Source: CAYYHA01 sp964471535 | GTDB taxonomy: Bacteria > Myxococcota > Myxococcia > SLRQ01 | Length of the DNA stretch: 14,601 nucleotides | NCBI GenBank assembly: GCA_964471535.1 | Contig: CAYYHA010000089.1 | Coordinates: 1 to 14,601 of the forward strand | Reading direction: 5' to 3' | Part shown: positions 7,595 to 13,863 of the stretch, piece by piece | How positions within the stretch are numbered: the first letter of the stretch is position 1 | Layout of the letters: every line of letters starts with the position of its first letter | The notes under the pieces: model-generated | What the model was told of the DNA's origin: nothing | Seen by the model: the letters and a program-made list of their open reading frames with translations, nothing else | Databases searched by the model: none | Program-made: the position numbers and the translations under genes

Positions 7595-8125
7595 ATGGAG
7601 ATGAGGCCAAAGCTCGAAGTCATCGAAGGCGGCGCCCAGCAGCCCGACCGCGGCGCGATCCTCCGCGACTTCTACGAGCGCTATGCGCCGTACGTCTACC
7701 GCCGCTGCCGCTACCTGCTCCGCAACGACGAGGACGCCGAAGATGCGATGCAGGAGGTCTTCGCCAAGGCGCTGCGCCACCTCGATGCCTTTCGAGGTGA
7801 GGCCTCGGGGCTGACCTGGCTGACGAAGATCGCCACCCACCATTGCCTGAACGTGCTCCGCGCCCGGCGGGCCAAGTGGCGCGACGCCTTTCGGCGAAGC
7901 GAAGCGCTTCGGCCGGTGGCGAAGGAGGGCTCCGAACTCGTGGAAGCCCGCGACCAAGTCCGGCGGGCACTCGCCCGCTTCGATGTAGAGACGCAGCGCT
8001 GTGCCATCCACTACCACGTGGACGGCATGACGCTTCAGGAGGTGGCCGACGCGGTGGGCCGGAGCATCCCCACGGTCCGCAAGCGCCTCGCCGCCTTTGC
8101 GAGAGCGATGGAGAAGCTGTCATGA
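7595..8125 (+). CDS. ECF-family RNA polymerase sigma factor
   Basis: This is a 176-residue sigma-70 family protein of ECF architecture. Region 2 spans about 25-92 and includes the core-binding helix (DAEDAMQEVFAKAL, 47-60) and the -10 recognition segment (LTWLTKIATHHCLNVLRA). After a short linker, region 4 (about 118-172) contains the helix-turn-helix MTLQEVADAVGRSIPTVRKR. There is no region 1.1 or 3. The ATG follows AGGA at seven bases. The stop overlaps the next start as ATGA, so it is translationally coupled to its anti-sigma factor. The likely role is to direct polymerase to this operon and other targets when released by the membrane partner. The ECF subgroup cannot be set by eye. It may autoregulate from the intergenic region upstream. 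Confidence 0.92.
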   Translation: MEMRPKLEVIEGGAQQPDRGAILRDFYERYAPYVYRRCRYLLRNDEDAEDAMQEVFAKALRHLDAFRGEASGLTWLTKIATHHCLNVLRARRAKWRDAFRRSEALRPVAKEGSELVEARDQVRRALARFDVETQRCAIHYHVDGMTLQEVADAVGRSIPTVRKRLAAFARAMEKLS

Positions 8126-8883
8126 ACGCCGCAGCCAGAGAACATCCCGGCGAGCTCGATCTCACCCGCCTGCACATCGGGGAGCTGTCCCCCGAGGAGG
8201 CACGGCGCCTACGAGCGCACCTCGAGACCTGTGCCGCCTGCCAAGAGCAGCTGGCCAAGGCCCGCCGGGTCTACGAGCGCTTTCCCCGCGAGATCCCCTA
8301 CGAGCGCTTCGCTGCCGGCGTGGAGCGCGCGGTGCGAGCCGCCGACGCGAGGCGGCCCCGCCGGCGGCGCCTGCTGCCCGCCGCCACGGTGCTCGCCGCC
8401 GCGGCCGCCGGCCTCCTTCTCGTGCTCAACCTCGGGCGCATCGCCCCCACCCATCGCGTCAAGGGTGGCGCCGAGGTGGATCTCTACGTGGGGGGGGACG
8501 GGCACACGCGCACGGCGGCCACGCGGGAGATGCTCGCGCCGGGGGAGCGCATCCGCATCCAGTACAAGCCCGGCGAATGGTCCTATCTGACGGTGGTGAG
8601 CATCGACGAGAGCGGTGAGGTCTCGCCCCTCTACCCGGTCTCCGGAACCGCCCTGCCCATCGGCCGGGACGGCCCCGGCGCCCATCTGCTGCCGGACAGC
8701 ATCGAGTTCACCGGAAGCGGCCTGGAGCGTATCATCGTGGTGATGACGGACCGTCCCCTGACGGTCGAGGAGGTGGCCGAAGCGGCGAGGGAGGCCTACG
8801 AGGCGGCAGGCGGCGACGTGGACAGCCTCCCCGACCTAGACCTGCCAGGGGAGCAGTTCCACCGTCTCATCATCAAGCCCTAG
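8122..8883 (+). CDS. zinc-finger transmembrane anti-sigma factor with a DUF4384-like periplasmic domain
   Basis: This is a 253-residue protein. Residues 1-70 hold a zf-HC2/ZAS anti-sigma domain with the H-x3-C-x2-C motif (H33, C37, C40). A basic patch RRPRRRR (77-83) precedes one transmembrane helix (about 84-104), placing the N-terminus in the cytoplasm and the rest in the periplasm. Residues about 115-215 resemble DUF4384: a strand ending in GERIRIQYKP, a YLTVVSIDESGEVSPLYP core, and a late LERIIVVMTDRPL strand. An acidic tail follows. The protein should hold the sigma factor at the membrane until a periplasmic signal or proteolysis releases it. DUF4384-like domains often accompany caspase domains, and a caspase gene begins eight bases after this stop. 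The anti-sigma call is strong; the DUF4384 call is by pattern only. Confidence 0.85.
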   Translation: MNAAAREHPGELDLTRLHIGELSPEEARRLRAHLETCAACQEQLAKARRVYERFPREIPYERFAAGVERAVRAADARRPRRRRLLPAATVLAAAAAGLLLVLNLGRIAPTHRVKGGAEVDLYVGGDGHTRTAATREMLAPGERIRIQYKPGEWSYLTVVSIDESGEVSPLYPVSGTALPIGRDGPGAHLLPDSIEFTGSGLERIIVVMTDRPLTVEEVAEAAREAYEAAGGDVDSLPDLDLPGEQFHRLIIKP

Positions 8884-8891
8884 GCGCTCCC

Positions 8892-10484
8892 ATGCACCGT
8901 CTCCTCGCCAGCTTGCTGATCGGGCTAGCGACCGCAGCCGTCGCACATGCGGCGGAGACGCGTCGTTTCGCCGTGATCGTCGCGAGCAACGACGGCGGCG
9001 AGGGGACCGAGCCGCTCTACTATGCCCACGAGGATGCGCGGAAGATCCACGAGATCCTCACGCGCGTGGGAGGGGTTCGCCCATCGGACGCGCGGCTCAT
9101 CCTCGAGGGGTCGGCGGACGAGGTCCTTCGCGCCATCGATGCGCTCGAGGCGCGGGCGCGCCAGGCGAAGGCCAGAGGGGCCCGCACCCTCTTCATCCTC
9201 TACTACTCGGGCCACGCCAAGGATGGAGCGCTGCGCCTCGGGGACAGCCGGCTCCCTCTCGACCTCCTTCGCGCGCGTCTGAAGTCCCTCGACGCCGACG
9301 TTCGCATCGGCGTCCTCGACTCCTGCCGCTCCGGCCTGGTCAACCGTACCAAGGGCGCCCGCCGGGCCCCTGCCTTCGAGGTCGATACGGGTGCACCGGG
9401 GGATGCGCGCGGGATGGTCCTGCTCACCAGCTCCAGCGCCGACGAGGACTCCCAGGAGAGCGATCACCTCGGGGGAAGCTACTTCACCCACCACTTCGCC
9501 ACCGGTCTCCTCGGGGGTGCGGACCGCTCGGGGGAGGGCCGCATCACCCTGAGCGAGGCCTACGCCTACGCCTACGAGCGCACGGTGGCGGCCACGGCCT
9601 CCACCTCCGCCGGTCCCCAGCACCCCACCTTCAGCTATGACCTCGAAGGGAACGGGGACGTCGTGCTCACCGACGTCTCGAGCCGGCGCGAGGGCATCGT
9701 GCTCCCCGCCGAGGCGCCCGACGGCATCTACTACCTGGTCACCCCCGAGGGCCGCGTCGCCGCCGAGGTGCTGAAGTCGGGCCCGGAGCCGCGGCGCATC
9801 GCCCTCGCGCCGGGCGACTACACGGTCAAGCGCCGGCTTCCGGACCGCCTGCGCATCGGTGAGATCCGCGTGCCGGTGGGGCGCCTTATCACTCTGCAGG
9901 AGGCGGGGCTGCGTGACGCGCCGTTCGCCGACGACCCGGTGAAGGGCAGCGGCCGAGCAGCGCGCGGCGGCGGCTGGCGCGTGGCCGGCACCGGAGGCTA
10001 CCGCGCCTTCTTCCAGGCGCCGGAGCTGGGCGAGATCTTCCCATCCACCCTGCTCGCAGGTGCCGAGCTGGAGCAGCGTGGGCTCTTCGGCCCCGGCTGG
10101 ATCCTCCTCCTCGAAGTCGTCGTGGGACAGACTCGGTCAGAGGCGATCGTGGAGGGCACCTCGTTCCCCTACGGCGCCACCTCGCTGTCGGTGGGCAGCG
10201 GCCTCGTCCGTGAGTGGCGCTTCGGAATCGTGCGCCCTGCGGCCGGGGTCGAGCTGTCCTGGCTCTATCTGCGCCGCGCCTTCGACGACGAAACCCTACC
10301 GGCCCAGGACTTCTCCACCTTCTCCCCGGGCCTGGTGGGGGGGCTGCGCCTTAGTCTGGGCCGCGGCTTCTTCGCCGGCCTCCGGGGCCGGCTCCACTAT
10401 CTGCACTACGCCGTGGACCAGGACCTCTCCCTGGGCTACGCCGTCTTCTCCCTCTCCTTCGGATACGACGGAGGTGAACGATGA
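8892..10484 (+). CDS. secreted caspase-like protease (peptidase C14) with a probable C-terminal outer-membrane barrel
   Basis: This is a 530-residue protein. A signal peptide (residues 1-20, cleavage near AHA-AE) is followed by a caspase-fold domain (about 24-262): strand RRFAVIVASND, catalytic histidine in YYSGHAKDG (H108) and catalytic cysteine in VLDSCRSG (C145), with GMVLLTSSSADEDSQES as the following core strand. D143, two residues before the cysteine, matches the metacaspase position that favours basic P1 residues. A beta-rich linker (about 265-335) recalls carboxypeptidase-regulatory or PEGA-like modules. Residues about 360-526 show some eight alternating amphipathic strands ending in VFSLSFGYDGGER, as in a small outer-membrane barrel. 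The ATG lies eight bases after the anti-sigma stop, and the gene's stop overlaps the lipoprotein start. The protease call is strong and the barrel call moderate. Confidence 0.88.
   Translation: MHRLLASLLIGLATAAVAHAAETRRFAVIVASNDGGEGTEPLYYAHEDARKIHEILTRVGGVRPSDARLILEGSADEVLRAIDALEARARQAKARGARTLFILYYSGHAKDGALRLGDSRLPLDLLRARLKSLDADVRIGVLDSCRSGLVNRTKGARRAPAFEVDTGAPGDARGMVLLTSSSADEDSQESDHLGGSYFTHHFATGLLGGADRSGEGRITLSEAYAYAYERTVAATASTSAGPQHPTFSYDLEGNGDVVLTDVSSRREGIVLPAEAPDGIYYLVTPEGRVAAEVLKSGPEPRRIALAPGDYTVKRRLPDRLRIGEIRVPVGRLITLQEAGLRDAPFADDPVKGSGRAARGGGWRVAGTGGYRAFFQAPELGEIFPSTLLAGAELEQRGLFGPGWILLLEVVVGQTRSEAIVEGTSFPYGATSLSVGSGLVREWRFGIVRPAAGVELSWLYLRRAFDDETLPAQDFSTFSPGLVGGLRLSLGRGFFAGLRGRLHYLHYAVDQDLSLGYAVFSLSFGYDGGER
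9970..10484 (+). other. putative outer-membrane beta-barrel domain of the caspase-like protein
   Basis: Residues about 360-530 of the caspase-like protein alternate polar and hydrophobic or aromatic residues in about eight strands (for example WILLLEVVVGQT, LVGGLRLSLG, GFFAGLRGRLHYLHY and GYAVFSLSFGY) separated by turns rich in Gly, Asp and Pro. This pattern is typical of eight-stranded outer-membrane barrels. The final strand is followed by DGGER in place of a terminal aromatic residue, which is slightly atypical for BAM recognition. Confidence 0.5.
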
Positions 10485-11491
10485 AACGCCGACCGAAGGC
10501 GGCGCGCCGCCGCGGCGCTGCCGTGAGCCTCGTCCTCCTCGGGGGCCTCGCCGCCGGCTGTGGGGGCTCCTGGTCGAACGAGGACCTCCTCTTCTTGCAG
10601 GCGGTGCCCGAGCGGACGCGTCTCGAGAGCACCCTCCCGGGCACCCGTCCGGGGGAGCAGAGTCAGAGCCTCGAGCGCTTCCTCGTAGGAGAGAGTTCGG
10701 AGCTTCGCGAGTGGACCTTGAGCGCTTCGCAGGACTTCAACGCAGGGCTCTTCGAGATCCTCTCCGGTCTCGAGGAGGTCCGCCGCACCCCGCCGACCCG
10801 CCGCGAGCGAGACCGCCGCATTTGGGGCCCCTTCCCCCATCCGACCCTGCGCCGCTTCGACCTGAAGGTCGAGATCGAGCGGCGCGCCCCCGGCGAGGGA
10901 GAGTTGCCGTACCTGCCGCCCGATTTCTCGTGCGCGGGGCCGGTCTTCGTCTATGCCGCCTCGCTCGGTCCCCGCGGCGAGGCGCGCTGGGCGCGGATCA
11001 TCACCGGGCTGTACTGCGCGAAGGGGGGCCTGCGCCGGGGTGAGGGCTTCGTGGCCATCCACCCCGACCGCATTCGCGCCCTTGGCCTCCCCACCCCCGA
11101 CACCGACGAGCTGGCCCGGGTCCTCGTCCACTACCGCACCGACGCCTACCCCATCCTGGTGGACATGGTCTTCACGCCGCGTCAGGGCACCGAGCTGGAG
11201 GAGTTCAGCTACCACTACCGCCGCTACGCCGACGGCGAGGGCGCGCTGCAGTTCAACCTCTCCCACAACATCCTCGGACCGGCGGTGGAGCGGTGGCAGG
11301 TGACCGCCGGGTGGCGCCCCGATGGATCGGGCCGGGGCCAGACGGTGGTCTCCGAGGGGGACCTCGCCGGTCCGGAGACGTCGGTCGAGTGCTGGGATGC
11401 CCGGGGGATCATCGGCTACGAGCTGAAGACGTGGGAGGGCAGCGAGGAAGGTGACCCCTCGGCGTGCCCCGCCCTGCGCACTTTCGAGTAG
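10481..11491 (+). CDS. predicted lipoprotein of unknown function
   Basis: This is a 336-residue protein. The ATG overlaps the caspase stop (ATGA), indicating translational coupling. The N-terminus is strongly basic (KRRPKAARRR), followed by a hydrophobic run and LAAGC at 23-27, a plausible lipobox with C27 as the lipidated cysteine and Gly at +2, so it may be carried to the outer membrane. The mature region contains further cysteines near 150, 178, 307 and 329, which could form disulphides. It is rich in short beta strands such as ILVDMVFTPR and LQFNLSHNI. No family is recognised. Coupling to the caspase-like gene suggests a partner, chaperone or substrate of that protein, but nothing in the sequence proves it. 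Confidence 0.75.
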   Translation: MKRRPKAARRRGAAVSLVLLGGLAAGCGGSWSNEDLLFLQAVPERTRLESTLPGTRPGEQSQSLERFLVGESSELREWTLSASQDFNAGLFEILSGLEEVRRTPPTRRERDRRIWGPFPHPTLRRFDLKVEIERRAPGEGELPYLPPDFSCAGPVFVYAASLGPRGEARWARIITGLYCAKGGLRRGEGFVAIHPDRIRALGLPTPDTDELARVLVHYRTDAYPILVDMVFTPRQGTELEEFSYHYRRYADGEGALQFNLSHNILGPAVERWQVTAGWRPDGSGRGQTVVSEGDLAGPETSVECWDARGIIGYELKTWEGSEEGDPSACPALRTFE

Positions 11492-11559
11492 GTGCTGGCG
11501 GGGCGGCCTCACCGGTGTTTGACCCGGCGCCGGAGATCGGCTGGAGTGGGCAGGCGCCC

Positions 11560-12069
11560 ATGCCACGCCGCCTGCTGCCGCTGCCCTGGCTCTGCTGTCT
11601 CTTCCCCCTCGCCCTTGCGACGTGGCCGGCGGCGGCCGCTGCGGAGACCTACCAGCACGAGGTGGAGCTGGCACTCGATTTCGGAGCCTCCATCGCCGAC
11701 CGCGGACCTCTGGCGGGGCTGGACGAGGGTCCACCTGTCTTCCTCGGGCTCACCGCCGGCTACGCGGCGACCGAGTGGCTCCTCCTCGAAGGCTTCGGTG
11801 GCTGGCTGGCCAACGATTCAAGCGTGGTGCTGCTCGCCGGCCCCCGCCTGCGCACCGGCTACTACCCCATCAGCGCGAGCCTGGGGCTGAAGGCCGGCGC
11901 CGTCCTCCTGGGTACGGGCCTTCGCTTCAACCTCGCGCCCGAGGTCGGGGCGGAGATGCGCATCGGAGGCCGCGGGCTCCTCGGCCTGGGCTACGCGGTG
12001 GACTTCGTTCCGGGAGACCCAGTGCTCTACCACCGTGTGTACCTGCGCGGCGGGTACTGGTTCTACTGA
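11560..12069 (+). CDS. small predicted outer-membrane beta-barrel protein
   Basis: This is a 169-residue protein. The start at 11560 was chosen because MPRRLLPLPW begins a normal signal peptide (basic, hydrophobic to about 27, cleavage near AAA-ET); the longer reading from 11464 would overlap the lipoprotein gene and bury the signal. About eight amphipathic strands follow (roughly 30-42, 58-68, 70-82, 88-101, 104-116, 119-134, 138-149 and 157-169). The chain ends YWFY, giving the C-terminal aromatic residue expected for outer-membrane barrel insertion. It lies 68 bases after the lipoprotein gene on the same strand. It may form a pore or scaffold for the caspase module, or simply be an unrelated barrel. 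No specific family is recognised. Confidence 0.72.
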   Translation: MPRRLLPLPWLCCLFPLALATWPAAAAAETYQHEVELALDFGASIADRGPLAGLDEGPPVFLGLTAGYAATEWLLLEGFGGWLANDSSVVLLAGPRLRTGYYPISASLGLKAGAVLLGTGLRFNLAPEVGAEMRIGGRGLLGLGYAVDFVPGDPVLYHRVYLRGGYWFY

Positions 12070-12175
12070 TCCTTTGCTCGACGGCGGCCGCGTCCTTGGC
12101 CGTGCCGGCCGCGCCGGGTGGAGAACCCCGGGGCACGAGGGCCATCGCTCCCGCATCGCCCTTGCCTTGGGTACG

Positions 12176-13033
12176 ATGCAGGCGGTGGCAACGGCCCAGC
12201 CAGCACGACCTCCGCGGCACCTCCCTCTCTCTACTCGGGTCGCCGTGCTCTTCAGCGGGGCACAGAGTGTGGGCTGGGTCTTCCTCGCGATGGGGCTCTT
12301 CTTCGTCGCCTTGCTCGGCGGCGGGCGCCTCTTCGACGATCTGCGCCTGGCGGGCTTCGAGACGACGCGCACCCGTGGCGTGGTGGTGGCCGTCCACCCT
12401 CCGAGTGGATCCACCGAGGACCGGCCGACCTACCCGGTGGACTTCCGCTACCAGCCGGAAGGGGGATCCGAGCGAGAGGCCTCGGGCTACGTCGTCGGCG
12501 AGGCGCCCGGGGTGGGCGCACCCCTTTGGGTCGAGTACCTCACCGGCCGGCCGGAGGTGGCGCGCCCGATGGGCGGGTGGCGCACTCCGCTCGGCCTCTT
12601 CGGGCTCGTCCCCTGCGTCTTCCCCCTCGTCGGCCTCGTCTTCGTCGCCGACGGCCTCCGCCGGCGCCGCCGCGAGATCTCCCTGCTCGAAGACGGGGAG
12701 GTCGCCCGGGGCCGCGTGACACAGATGCGCTCCACCTCGGTACGCGTGAACGGGCGCCCGCTCTTCGAGTACCACCTCGTCTTCGAGGACGGCCGGGGCA
12801 CGACGCAGACCCTTATCACCCGAAGCGCCCGGGGCCCCGAGCTGGGCGGCAAAGAGGCATGGGTCCTCTACGATCCCTGGCGTCCGGAACGGGCCCTGGC
12901 GCTCCATGCCGTGCCGGCCACCGTTCGTTTCGACGGGCGTGGACAGGCAAGGCCAATGGGGGGCGCGGCCTTCGTGCGCTGTCTCCTCCCCGCCCTCGTC
13001 GCAGGAGAGCTGCTGTGGCTGATCCTCGCGTAG
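12176..13033 (+). CDS. DUF3592-like membrane protein with two repeated domains
   Basis: This is a 285-residue protein with transmembrane segments near 29-49, 139-159 and 264-284. Two related modules of DUF3592 type lie between and after the first two helices: residues about 67-132 (RGVVVAV ... PLWVEYL) and 178-245 (ARGRVTQM ... EAWVLYDPWRPERA). Each has the family pattern of a beta strand opening with R-G-x-V and closing with a V/W-x-Y-D/L-x-x-x-P strand. The ATG at 12176 was chosen over an upstream ATG at 12035, which lies inside the preceding gene; no strong ribosome site is seen. The 106-base gap before it holds no clear terminator. The gene overlaps the sirtuin start by 19 bases and is paralogous to the gene at 13856. 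DUF3592 proteins have no established function. Confidence 0.78.
   Translation: MQAVATAQPARPPRHLPLSTRVAVLFSGAQSVGWVFLAMGLFFVALLGGGRLFDDLRLAGFETTRTRGVVVAVHPPSGSTEDRPTYPVDFRYQPEGGSEREASGYVVGEAPGVGAPLWVEYLTGRPEVARPMGGWRTPLGLFGLVPCVFPLVGLVFVADGLRRRRREISLLEDGEVARGRVTQMRSTSVRVNGRPLFEYHLVFEDGRGTTQTLITRSARGPELGGKEAWVLYDPWRPERALALHAVPATVRFDGRGQARPMGGAAFVRCLLPALVAGELLWLILA
13003..13007 (+). promoter_or_regulatory. ribosome binding site that fixes the sirtuin GTG start
   Basis: AGGAG lies seven bases before the GTG at 13015, inside the end of the DUF3592-like gene. No in-frame ATG exists near the beginning of the sirtuin fold, so this site decides the start and implies translational coupling to the upstream gene. 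Confidence 0.6.
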
Positions 13034-13863
13034 CGCTGCGACGCTGGACCGATGGGGTCACGCGTCCACTCGTTCTCACCGGAGCGGGCATCTCCGCCGA
13101 GAGCGGCATCCCGACCTTCCGCGGGACGGAGGGCATCTGGAAGGTGGGCTCCCGCCACTACCGGCCCATGGAGCTGGCCACGCGCGCGTTCTTCGAGCGG
13201 GCGCCCGACGAGGTCTGGGCGTGGTACCTCTACCGCCGCGGCACCTGCCGGCGCGCCCGGCCCAATCGGGCCCACCGGGCCCTCGCGGCACTGGAGGCCC
13301 GGTTCGGGGACGACTTCACGCTGGTGACCCAGAACGTCGACGGCCTGCATCTCCGGGCCGGAAACAGCCGTGAGCGCACCTACGAAATCCACGGGAACAT
13401 CGACTTCATGCGCTGCGGCGCCGGGTGCTCGCCCGCCGTGCCCATTCCCGAAGCGGTCGACACGGCCTGGCCCGAGGCACGCCGCCTGGACGAGGCCACC
13501 CGGGAGGCGCTGCGCTGCACCCGATGCGGGGCACCGACCCGACCCCACGTCCTGTGGTTCGACGAGTGCTACGATGAGGAGAACTACCGCTGGGAGAGTT
13601 CGATGCGCGCCGCACGGGAGACCGACCTCTTGGTCGTGGTCGGAACCACCGGGGCCACCAACCTGCCGCTGCAGATCGGGGCGCTGTGCGCCCGCCGCGG
13701 CGTGCCCCTGCTGGTCGTGAACCCGGAGCCGAACCCCTTCTCGCAGTGGGTGGAGGAGACGGGCCGCGGCCTCTTCCTCGAAGGGACCGCAGGCGTCTGG
13801 GTGCCGCGAATCGTCGAGGCGCTCGGCGCCGAAGGGATCGGGGGGGACGCCGGCGATGGCTGA
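13015..13863 (+). CDS. NAD-dependent protein deacylase, sirtuin (CobB/Sirt5-like)
   Basis: This 282-residue SIR2-family enzyme removes acyl groups from lysine using NAD. Visible motifs are GAGISAESGIPTFRG (23-37, NAD binding), TQNVDGLH (105-112), the catalytic histidine in IHGN (H126), a zinc site C134-x3-C138 and C168-x2-C171 with a 29-residue insert between the pairs, RPHVLWFDE (176-184) and VVGTTGATNLP further on. Y71 and R74 (YLYRR) match the Tyr-x-x-Arg pair that binds succinyl or malonyl groups in Sirt5 and CobB, so desuccinylase activity is plausible. The GTG start overlaps the previous gene by 19 bases, and its stop overlaps the next start by 8. There is no signal peptide or membrane segment, so it acts in the cytoplasm. 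Its targets are unknown. Confidence 0.92.
   Translation: MADPRVALRRWTDGVTRPLVLTGAGISAESGIPTFRGTEGIWKVGSRHYRPMELATRAFFERAPDEVWAWYLYRRGTCRRARPNRAHRALAALEARFGDDFTLVTQNVDGLHLRAGNSRERTYEIHGNIDFMRCGAGCSPAVPIPEAVDTAWPEARRLDEATREALRCTRCGAPTRPHVLWFDECYDEENYRWESSMRAARETDLLVVVGTTGATNLPLQIGALCARRGVPLLVVNPEPNPFSQWVEETGRGLFLEGTAGVWVPRIVEALGAEGIGGDAGDG

Noticed and set aside
5913..7604. Long plus-strand open frame opposite the Hsp70-like gene
   Set aside because: It is antisense to clear Hsp70 motifs and its composition (His, Asp, Gly-rich) is a typical GC-rich shadow.
7380..7610. N-terminal extension of the Hsp70-like protein from upstream in-frame starts
   Set aside because: The extension has no Hsp70 similarity and would fill the whole divergent promoter region; the GTG at 7379 places the GIDFGTT motif at the normal distance.
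12084..12112. GCGGCC/GGCCGC inverted repeat after the small barrel gene
   Set aside because: Six-base arms with a 17-base loop and no T-tract are too weak to call a terminator in such GC-rich sequence.
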